A stretch of DNA of 64,000 bases from Gammaproteobacteria bacterium (GTDB taxonomy: Bacteria > Pseudomonadota > Gammaproteobacteria > Steroidobacterales > Steroidobacteraceae), in NCBI GenBank assembly GCA_017577615.1, contig PKRE01000001.1, positions 372,001 through 436,000 on the forward strand, read 5' to 3'. Position numbers and translations under genes: made by a program. Shown piece by piece: positions 27,791-35,147 of the stretch. Under the pieces are notes generated by a model. The model was not told where the DNA came from and did no database searches. It saw only the letters and a list, made by a program, of their open reading frames with translations. How positions within the stretch are numbered: position 1 is the stretch's first letter; each line of letters opens with the position of its first letter.

Positions 27791-28860
27791 GATGACCTCG
27801 ATGTTTTCGTCTCATGAGTCGTTGGCAACGCTGCATCGCCGATACGGAAAATGGGACGACGACCGCGATCGGGGTCGTCGAGGCCGACGAACGAGCCGCC
27901 GTTTCGCTGACACAAGATGCGCATCAAGGTCGCAAAACGCACGCTAGTGTACTGCGGTGCGTCCGGACGCACGGGGAAACCGATGCCGTGAATCCGCACG
28001 CGCCGCTCGCCGGTCTCGTCCTCGCGATTGATGAGGTCGACACTCTTCACGACGGCGTCGATGGACGGACCCGTGAACTCATCCCCGAACACGTACAAGC
28101 TGATTTTCTTGTCCTTGGAGTAGTAGGTACGAATCGCCTCGATGATCCCTTCGACCGGGCTGGAGTTGGAGAACGCGTTCCAGGTACGCAGGCGCTCGAG
28201 AACGATGCGACGTTGTTCCGGCGTATCCGGGATCCACTTTCCTCGGTAGCCGGGAAACATATACGTACCCTCATCGTTCATGACTTGGAAACCCTTCACT
28301 CTGGGATAGATGTTCAGAGTTTCCTCCACTTTCTGCAGCAGCAACGGCCACGCGTAATTGAACATGCTGCCGGACGTGTCGATGATGAAAATGATGTATT
28401 CGCTGTCGACCGGTATACCGCCGATCGCGTCATCGCGCTTGCGGCGAAAACCCTGGCCGAGCAGACGTTTCATTTCCTCGGTGAGCGTCTGCTGTGCAGA
28501 AGCAAGACGACCTTCCAGCTGATTGGCCACGTCGGCTTCGCGCTTCGATGCCAGATACTGACCACGCAGCTCACTCAGGTCGCCCTGTAAGCGGGCAATG
28601 CGCTCTTTCGCATCCGACAGCTGTTCCTGTTTCGCCGTCAGCTCGCGGTTCAGGATCTCTGCTTGCCCGGCAATATCCACGAGCTCGTCTTGGAGCTTGA
28701 TGAGCTGTGCCTGCAGCTGCTCACGATCGTGCTCGATCTCGGGCGAGCGTATGTCGCTCAGGACGAGCAAGAGCACGACCGAGCCCAGACCGCAGGTGAT
28801 GCAGTCCAGGAACGAAATACTGAAGATCTCGGTTTCACGCCGAGTCAGTCTACGTGCCAT
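27787..28860 (-). CDS. Membrane-anchored VWA-domain protein (first paralogue)
   Basis: 357 residues. An N-terminal helix (FSISFLDCITCGLGSVVLLL) carries an Asp after a SFL segment, resembling the TolR/ExbD transmembrane helix with its proton-relay Asp (PLIDVMLVLL type). Then come about 100 residues of coiled coil and a von Willebrand A domain with the MIDAS start FIIDTSGSM and a later YVFGDEFTG segment. It shares the N-terminal MARR..TE.FS.SFLDCITC.FGSVVL pattern with the upstream gene. With the MotA/TolQ-type protein in the same cluster, it may form a stator-like complex whose periplasmic part is VWA instead of OmpA. Overlaps the next gene by 4 nt. Confidence 0.85.
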   Translation of the reverse strand: MARRLTRRETEIFSISFLDCITCGLGSVVLLLVLSDIRSPEIEHDREQLQAQLIKLQDELVDIAGQAEILNRELTAKQEQLSDAKERIARLQGDLSELRGQYLASKREADVANQLEGRLASAQQTLTEEMKRLLGQGFRRKRDDAIGGIPVDSEYIIFIIDTSGSMFNYAWPLLLQKVEETLNIYPRVKGFQVMNDEGTYMFPGYRGKWIPDTPEQRRIVLERLRTWNAFSNSSPVEGIIEAIRTYYSKDKKISLYVFGDEFTGPSIDAVVKSVDLINREDETGERRVRIHGIGFPVRPDAPQYTSVRFATLMRILCQRNGGSFVGLDDPDRGRRPIFRIGDAALPTTHETKTSRSS

Positions 28861-28962
28861 GAGAACCTCGGCTGTGTGCTCTGAGCGCGAGGCTGTGGCT
28901 GGAAGGGCGCACTAGGCGCACTTCGCTCACACCTGACCGCGATCTGCTGACCGTCTTAGCAA

Positions 28963-30057
28963 TCATGGCCAATCCTTCGACGGACTCATGAATGAACCGC
29001 CGGTCCTGCGCGCTGCAAGCCAAAAGGCTGCGGCCGCGGAAGGATCCCCTTCCATCGGCATCAGAATCACGTTGAGCGGCACGTCCCGCGGGTACTTCGC
29101 GATCGCGCGCTCGAACAGCTTCAGACGATCCGAGCCGTCGACTGTCTTGCGCACCAGCGGCGCAGAAGCGCCCTGCGTAGGTAGACCGTCGGTAATCAGA
29201 ATCACGTTGTCGGGCTTCGGATTGAGCGCGTTCAGCGCAGCAAACGCATTCTCCAGACTGGTCCCGTCGTGCGGGATCGTCTTGCGCAGGTTGTTGATCG
29301 CATCTCCGAGCGCATTCGGATCGTTGGCGTTGAGCCACTTGCCTTCCGAACCTTCCACGAGCGCCCACGCCTTGGTGTTGAAGGCGTAGAGCTGAAACTG
29401 GCTCTCCAGCGGCAGCTGCGCCGCAAGCCACTCCACCGTCGCAAGCGTGCGCTGCCATTTCTCGGAGAGCATCTTGTGCGCGTCGGACATGTTGCGCATG
29501 CGCAGGATGTTCACGACCGTGTCGTCGAGCATGCTGGCCGAAGCGTCGACAAGCAGCAGGATGCGCTCGCCGCCGATGCGTAGACCGGTGAGATACTGTC
29601 GATCGCCCTGTCCCACGAAACCACGCACTCGGGTGCCTCTCGCACCGGCATCCTGCGTCGCACCTTCGAGCCGTCGCTTGCCTTCCTCCAGTGCCTTGAG
29701 ATCGGCCTTTAGTCGTTCAATTGCTTCGCGGCGCGACAAGGTCTGCTTGTTCGCTTCCGCGAGCTCGGCCTTCAAGCGTTCCGTCTCTTCGATGACGCGC
29801 GTACCCATCCCCTCGGTGCGCACGTGCTCGGCTTCGGTCTCGATGAGCGCGTTCCGCAGTGCGACGAGGCGCTGGTAGCCTTCCAGAACCTGCTCCTCGA
29901 GCTTGGCGACTTCTGCTCGTAGAGCTTGCGTCTCGGTCTTGTGCCGCAGCCCGCCGTGCGCGTTGATCAGGGTGTACACGAGCACGACCGACCCGAACGC
30001 GCAGGTGATGCAGTCGAGGAACGACATGCTGAAGACTTCAGTCTTGCGGCGTGCCAT
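28963..30057 (-). CDS. Membrane-anchored VWA-domain protein (second paralogue)
   Basis: 364 residues, same layout as the other VWA protein of the cluster. The N-terminal helix FSMSFLDCITCAFGSVVLVY has the Asp in the TolR/ExbD-like position; a coiled coil follows (about 45-130), then a VWA domain beginning ILLLVDASASM (MIDAS DxSxS), with a later VILITDGLPT. The domains differ enough to be distinct subunits, perhaps a heteromer. The start overlaps the end of the FHA/actin-like gene by 20 nt, so it is coupled to it. A 102-nt gap precedes the next VWA gene. Confidence 0.86.
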   Translation of the reverse strand: MARRKTEVFSMSFLDCITCAFGSVVLVYTLINAHGGLRHKTETQALRAEVAKLEEQVLEGYQRLVALRNALIETEAEHVRTEGMGTRVIEETERLKAELAEANKQTLSRREAIERLKADLKALEEGKRRLEGATQDAGARGTRVRGFVGQGDRQYLTGLRIGGERILLLVDASASMLDDTVVNILRMRNMSDAHKMLSEKWQRTLATVEWLAAQLPLESQFQLYAFNTKAWALVEGSEGKWLNANDPNALGDAINNLRKTIPHDGTSLENAFAALNALNPKPDNVILITDGLPTQGASAPLVRKTVDGSDRLKLFERAIAKYPRDVPLNVILMPMEGDPSAAAAFWLAARRTGGSFMSPSKDWP

Positions 30058-31429
30058 CGTCGTTCACCAACTGAATCAGCTCGAGCGTCACGCCCGGCGT
30101 GCCCAAGCGGAGGCGATCGCCAACAATCAACGCCGTGCGTCCTACGACACGCTCATCATTCACATAAGAGCCATAAGTGCTGTGATCCTCCACGATCACT
30201 GCGCCATTGCGGCGAAGCACACTGCAATGGGCACGCGATACGCCGGGCGCTGCCGACGGCAGCATAAGCGCCCGCTGCGCCTTGTCGACCGACCAACCGA
30301 TCACGAGCGGCTCCTCGGTGATGCGCCACGCGCGACCTTGGAACAGCACATGTGTAGGGCGAAGCGGCGCGGGCGTCGACTCGGGCTCCTCGGCGCGAGC
30401 GCCTTCGCACACGACTGCGGGAACAGATAACCGTGACACGAGCACGAGGGCGTCGGCGGGCCGGCGAATTGCCGTCGCGTGCTGCAGCGCCCCGCGCGCA
30501 CCCGCACCTCGCTCGAGCACGTGCACAGTGCAATCGCGCAACCGGCGGAAGCGATCCAGCAGCCCCGGCAAGGCCGCCACACGATGCGAGACACGCAACT
30601 CGATCGGCAAGCCTGCCACGCGCGCGCTCTGAACGAGCCGCTGCAGCTCGTCGTAATGGGGCTCGGCGGCAGCAATGACTTGCTCGCGCTCCAGCTCCAC
30701 TTCGAGCGTGCGATCCGCGAAATTCATGGAGAGCACCGCTCGCTCCTCGCGCGCAAGCGTCTCGAGCCACTGCGGCAGCTGATCGAAGAGGCGCTGCTCG
30801 TTGGCCGCTTCGTGCAGCGGATCAAAGCGCGTCTTGCGCACGAACCGCTCGGCAACAAGATGCATCCATGCTTGTTGAAGCGCGAGCAATCCGTGTCCTG
30901 GCACGATCTCGTAGCGACTGCGCTTGAGTCCGCCACCCGAGTATTCGAGCACGGTGAGCAACGCTTGATGCAGCTCCAGCTCGAGATGCAAGATGCGCGG
31001 CGGCGCAGCCTCGAGACTGCAGGCTGCCAGACCCGCATCGACCAGCCCAGCAACCGCAACGCCGGTCTCATTGACGATGCCGAGGAGGAGGCCGAGTTGC
31101 TCGCGGGTGTAACCCGCCGGCACGGCGAGCAAAATCCCTTCATCGTCGCGATGCTGGCTCAGCAGCGCTTCCGCTTGCGCGTATGCAACGTCTGCCGTCG
31201 TTTGCGCCAGCGTCGAAGGCCGCGTGAGCGGCGCAGTGCTCAGCGTCCGCCAATAGTTGGTCTGCGCAAGCAATGGTCTGAGCCGAAGCCGTCGTGCAGC
31301 CTCTTCGCCGGTGAGCGTCCGGTGCTCCTCCAGCAGCGCAACACCCGGTACCTCGGCCACGATCGACGTGACGTCGTCGCGTCGCTGGGCGAGGATGAGA
31401 CCGGAATCGACGAGCTCTAGCGCCAACAT
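30038..31429 (-). CDS. Actin/Hsp70-like protein with C-terminal FHA domain
   Basis: 463 residues. The first 320 or so residues look like an actin/Hsp70-family ATPase: MLALELVDSGLILAQ at the first phosphate-loop position and GIVNETGVAVAGLVDAGLAAC resembling the connect segment. The last 110 residues form an FHA domain: LVIGWSVDKAQRALML then GVSRAHCSVLRRNGAVIVEDHSTYGSYVNDERV with the SRxHC and YGSYVN features that bind phosphothreonine. It may sense phosphorylation by the cluster kinase. The ATP site is degenerate by eye, so activity is uncertain. Confidence 0.72.
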   Translation of the reverse strand: MLALELVDSGLILAQRRDDVTSIVAEVPGVALLEEHRTLTGEEAARRLRLRPLLAQTNYWRTLSTAPLTRPSTLAQTTADVAYAQAEALLSQHRDDEGILLAVPAGYTREQLGLLLGIVNETGVAVAGLVDAGLAACSLEAAPPRILHLELELHQALLTVLEYSGGGLKRSRYEIVPGHGLLALQQAWMHLVAERFVRKTRFDPLHEAANEQRLFDQLPQWLETLAREERAVLSMNFADRTLEVELEREQVIAAAEPHYDELQRLVQSARVAGLPIELRVSHRVAALPGLLDRFRRLRDCTVHVLERGAGARGALQHATAIRRPADALVLVSRLSVPAVVCEGARAEEPESTPAPLRPTHVLFQGRAWRITEEPLVIGWSVDKAQRALMLPSAAPGVSRAHCSVLRRNGAVIVEDHSTYGSYVNDERVVGRTALIVGDRLRLGTPGVTLELIQLVNDDGTPQD

Positions 31430-31463
31430 GACGAACGCATCAACACCGAGGTCTCACTCGAGC

Positions 31464-32291
31464 TCAACGCACTTGCATATGTCGAATCAGGTGCTGATCG
31501 ATCCACTGATCGGTATCGTGCACGAGCTGCTCTTGCGCCTGCTGAAGCTGATGTAGGAAGAACATCAGGATGATCGTGAGCAACAAGGCCACGAACGTGG
31601 CGTTGAACGCAATGCCAAGATCGGAGGTGACGCCGGTGATATCGCCGGTCACGGCCTTGTGTGCCTGCAATAGCGCATCGCCGATGTGGCGCACGGTGCC
31701 GATGAACCCGATCGCGGGAATCGCCCATGCGATGTAGCGAATCATCGCGAGCCCGGAATCGAGCCGGTCGGCCTCGGCATCGCAGACTGCTCGCGACGTC
31801 TCCGCGGAGTCGCGAATGCTGCGAGTTGCCGCAAAGCGATCGAGCGTGCGTTGCAAGGCGCGCACCACGAGCGAGTTCTTTTCCTCTTCCGTGAGCCCCT
31901 CGAGCTGACGCGCATAGTCCTTCGCGTCTTCCGGCAACACCTTGATGCCTTCCGGCACGACAATGAGCTCGCGCTCGAGCATCTTGCGCTCCCGTCTCAC
32001 GAGCAGCGCTTTGTAGCCGATGATGAGCATCGCCCAGATGAAGTGAATGATCTCGGCCTCTTGCTCGAAATCCTTGATCACCAGATACACCGAGCGCGAC
32101 GGCACGTAATCTGGATCCTCGCGCATGCGCGCCTGTTCGGCGGCAATGACTTCCGTGCCGGCTGGGCGAATCCATGCAACGTACAGCGCATGCACAGTAA
32201 CAACCGTCACTATGAGCGCGAAGAGCGTGACGAAGAACTCACTCGGATATTGAAATCGTCGACGAGGCACAGTTGCAGCTGCCGTACTCAT
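31464..32291 (-). CDS. MotA/TolQ/ExbB-type proton-channel family protein
   Basis: 275 residues. Membrane helices at about 18-41, 82-96 (IIHFIWAMLIIGYKALLV), 182-202 (IRYIAWAIPAIGFIGTVRHIGDAL) and 222-250. The AIPAIGFIGTV segment with following TSDLGIAFNATFVALLLTI is the characteristic TolQ/ExbB/MotA pore region with small and Thr residues. The large cytoplasmic segment between helices 2 and 3 is as expected. The two VWA proteins downstream offer TolR/ExbD-like partners. Precedes the FHA gene by 34 nt. Confidence 0.85.
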   Translation of the reverse strand: MSTAAATVPRRRFQYPSEFFVTLFALIVTVVTVHALYVAWIRPAGTEVIAAEQARMREDPDYVPSRSVYLVIKDFEQEAEIIHFIWAMLIIGYKALLVRRERKMLERELIVVPEGIKVLPEDAKDYARQLEGLTEEEKNSLVVRALQRTLDRFAATRSIRDSAETSRAVCDAEADRLDSGLAMIRYIAWAIPAIGFIGTVRHIGDALLQAHKAVTGDITGVTSDLGIAFNATFVALLLTIILMFFLHQLQQAQEQLVHDTDQWIDQHLIRHMQVR

Positions 32292-32298
32292 GGGTTGC

Positions 32299-32739
32299 TC
32301 AGATATCTATGGGGAAGGATACGTCGAAGTCGGCGCGAACTTGCTCCGAAGGAACGAAGCGCTGCGGCGTACCGACCGCAGCGCCGGTCTCACCCTTTGC
32401 AGTCGAGCCGCTCTCCGCAGCCCGTCCGCTCGGCGCCGCCGAGCTGCCGTCGGAGCGCGGTGTCGAAGGCGCTTCACTACCGCGCGGTTGCTGCGAGTCC
32501 CCTGTCGCCGGCTGCGCTGGCGTAGCCGAATCGGCTGCCGCCGTGGTCACGCCCTCGCTTCGAGGCGCGGACTGCGCCTGCCTTTGTGCCTGCTGCGCGG
32601 CCTCTCGCGCCGGTGCCGGGCTCTCGGCGGCGAACAACAACGTGCCGGTCGCCCACAACACTGCGAGCATGACGAGAAGCCGCAGAGGATTCGGTTGTAC
32701 TGTTCGTCGTCGTCTCATGATCGAGCACCTCGTAGTCAT
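32299..32739 (-). CDS. Small membrane-anchored low-complexity protein
   Basis: 146 residues: a basic N terminus (RRRRTVQPNPLR), one hydrophobic helix about 20-37 that may be a signal anchor, an Ala/Ser/Gln/Pro-rich linker, and a short C-terminal segment VRADFDVSFPIDI that looks like a conserved docking motif. The start overlaps the stop of the SUMF1 gene by 4 nt; ends 8 nt before the MotA/TolQ-type gene. Organisation resembles a TonB-like linker, but no TonB domain is present. Function unknown. Confidence 0.6.
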   Translation of the reverse strand: MTTRCSIMRRRRTVQPNPLRLLVMLAVLWATGTLLFAAESPAPAREAAQQAQRQAQSAPRSEGVTTAAADSATPAQPATGDSQQPRGSEAPSTPRSDGSSAAPSGRAAESGSTAKGETGAAVGTPQRFVPSEQVRADFDVSFPIDI

Positions 32740-35147
32740 TGCGCGTAGCGGGCGATTCGAAAGCCCACATCGTCACGGCGCGAATTGCCGAAATCACGCG
32801 CCGCCAGGCGCAGCTCCGTCACGCTCGAGCTGCGCCAGCTCGAGCCACGGATCACGTGTTGAGTCCCTTCGCTCGGCCCCATGGGGTCAACCGCCACCTC
32901 GTTGGAGGCGGGCATCACGCTGTAGTAGTCATGAACCCACTCTGCGACGTTGCCGCCCATGTCGTACAAACCGAGAGCATTCGGCGGGAACTTGCCGACC
33001 GGAGCCGAAACCGCAAATCCATCGTCGTACTGTGGAATGACATTCTGAACCAGCAAACGTGCATTGGAGTCAGCGTAATTTCCCGACTGCGCGGGGACGG
33101 GCAGCGCATCGCCCCACGGATAGCGGCGCAAACCGCCGTTAGGCTGATGTCGCGCCGCCCATTCCCATTCCGCGTCCGTCGGCAAGCGGTAGCCGTTCGT
33201 CATCGGATTGACCGCAACGTATGTGTTGCCTTTGCGCTCGTACGCCGGCTTGAGCCCCTCTTGCTCGGAAAGCCAATTGCAGAACTCGACCGCATCTTCC
33301 CACGTCACGTTGACGACCGGCTGGTTGTCGAGATCGAGCGTGTGCTGCCCGACAATGCCAGAGCGATGGCTCGGCCGAAACTTACGGAATTGCCCGTTCG
33401 TGACTTCGTGAATGCTGATGTAGAACGGGCGGGTGAGCCGGACGGGACGCTGCGCCTCATTCGCTCGCCGACCAGGCTCGCTTCTCGGGCTGCCCATCGT
33501 GAACTGCCCCGTCGGCATCAGCTTCAAGATTTGATCGGCTTTAGTGCGAATCGTGCTCGGCATGGAAGCGAGCTTCGCCTGTGCCGGCGTGAGCAGCTTC
33601 GCCTCGACGAGCTGCGCAACGCCGGGTCGCGGCGTAATCGTCGTCTTGTATTCGACAAATCCTTCCTTGCGGATGGCAATCTCGTGACTCGTTGCGACCA
33701 ACCGCAGTGTCTGATTGGCGACGCCGCGCGGCTCGCCATTGACGAACACCTGCGCATCGGCAGGTTCTGCGCGCACGGTCACTTCGCCGAAAATGCCCTC
33801 GAGCGGCACCGAGAGAGTGCGCCGTTCGCCAGCTCCGAGCCTGACTTGCCGAGTCGCCGCCTCATAACCCGGCTTCGCAAGCACGATCGAATGCTCGATG
33901 TCGGGGCGCAGCTCGAGCTCGATCGGCGTCCGTCCACGATACACGCCTGCCACAGACACGTTGGCGCCAGAAGGCTCGGAGCGCAGCACCAACACAGCAT
34001 CAGGCAAACCGAGCTTGATCGGACCGATGTTCAAAGGTTCGCCTGGTTTGACCTGTACGTCGCTCGTCCACGGTTTGAAACCATCGAGCCGCAGCTCCAG
34101 TGGATGACTGCCGGCGACGATCTCCGTCGTCAGTGGAGTCGTGCCGCGGGGCTCGCCTGCAACGATGACCTGGGCCCCGGCCGGCTCTGACGTCACGGTG
34201 ACAGGTGCCCAATTCGGCACCAGCTGCGGTGTCAACGTCTGCAGCTTGCCCGCGCCTTCGATTTCGACATCGGTCGCGAATGGCTGGTATCGCGCTGCGA
34301 CGATCTCGATCCGGTGTGAACCGGGCTGCAGCTCGAACTCGCCGGGTGCTTCGCCCATCTCTTCACCATCGACGCGCACGCGCGCTGGCTCGGGCGTTTG
34401 AATCTGCAGTCGTCCGGGCAATTTCTCGAGCCGCAGCTCGAAGCGATGATTGCCATCCTTGGTCACGACGATGTCGAGCTCAGCCGGACGATAACCAGGG
34501 TGCTCGGCCCTGACCTGATATTCACCCGGGCGCAGTAGCACCCGCTGGCCAATCGGGACCGCAAGCAGCCCGCCGCGCACGCTGATATCGGCCTCGGCTG
34601 GATCCGTCACGATGCTGACGGACGTGGCAGTCAGCACGAACCACATGATCGCACTGCCGATCACAACCGCTGCGGCCAAGGCGACCCGCATCGGGTTGAA
34701 TGTGACGGCGCGGTGTCCTCTGCTCGGGCCGCTCGCCCGGAATTGGATGGCATCGATGCGCTCGGATTCCGCCTCGCTCTCGCCCCATATGCGCGCCTGC
34801 TCGGGCAGGACAGGCGGAATCGTGATGTTGCCCGAGCTGCCATCCTCGACCTCGATCACGTATGCATCGGCGCTGCGTACGATGCGGATACGCGAGAGGC
34901 CGAAATTGACGACGTCCCCTTCGTGCAACCAGATGGAACGATGCACACGCATGCCGTTGTGGAGCACCTCTGCACCGTCCACCGGCTGCACGAAGAGCTG
35001 CTCTTCGTGGATGCCCAGATACGCCTCGGGGCCTTCCGGGCGTCCTGCCAAGACGATTGCGCTCCCCTCACCACCGATCGAGAGAGGGAGCTCTGCTGCG
35101 GAAATTCGACGCTCGCCGAGCGATTCTCGAATGATCAGCTCGTTCAA
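32736..35147 (-). CDS. FHA-like / PEGA-repeat / SUMF1-domain membrane protein
   Basis: 803 residues. N-terminal 110 residues resemble a divergent FHA fold (LSIGGEGSAIVL, LHEGDVVNFGLSRIRI) without the canonical SRxH. A transmembrane helix follows at about 153-172. The periplasmic part has five PEGA repeats (for example SEPAGAQVIVAGEPRGTTPL, SEPSGANVSVAGVYRGRTPI) and a C-terminal SUMF1/formylglycine-enzyme-like domain (FTMGSP, GYRLPTDAEWEWAARH, LYDMGGNVAEWVHDYY, VIRGSSWRSS). The two Cys needed for formylglycine formation are absent, so it is a binding domain. Overlaps the kinase gene and the next small gene by 4 nt each. Confidence 0.88.
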   Translation of the reverse strand: MNELIIRESLGERRISAAELPLSIGGEGSAIVLAGRPEGPEAYLGIHEEQLFVQPVDGAEVLHNGMRVHRSIWLHEGDVVNFGLSRIRIVRSADAYVIEVEDGSSGNITIPPVLPEQARIWGESEAESERIDAIQFRASGPSRGHRAVTFNPMRVALAAAVVIGSAIMWFVLTATSVSIVTDPAEADISVRGGLLAVPIGQRVLLRPGEYQVRAEHPGYRPAELDIVVTKDGNHRFELRLEKLPGRLQIQTPEPARVRVDGEEMGEAPGEFELQPGSHRIEIVAARYQPFATDVEIEGAGKLQTLTPQLVPNWAPVTVTSEPAGAQVIVAGEPRGTTPLTTEIVAGSHPLELRLDGFKPWTSDVQVKPGEPLNIGPIKLGLPDAVLVLRSEPSGANVSVAGVYRGRTPIELELRPDIEHSIVLAKPGYEAATRQVRLGAGERRTLSVPLEGIFGEVTVRAEPADAQVFVNGEPRGVANQTLRLVATSHEIAIRKEGFVEYKTTITPRPGVAQLVEAKLLTPAQAKLASMPSTIRTKADQILKLMPTGQFTMGSPRSEPGRRANEAQRPVRLTRPFYISIHEVTNGQFRKFRPSHRSGIVGQHTLDLDNQPVVNVTWEDAVEFCNWLSEQEGLKPAYERKGNTYVAVNPMTNGYRLPTDAEWEWAARHQPNGGLRRYPWGDALPVPAQSGNYADSNARLLVQNVIPQYDDGFAVSAPVGKFPPNALGLYDMGGNVAEWVHDYYSVMPASNEVAVDPMGPSEGTQHVIRGSSWRSSSVTELRLAARDFGNSRRDDVGFRIARYAQ

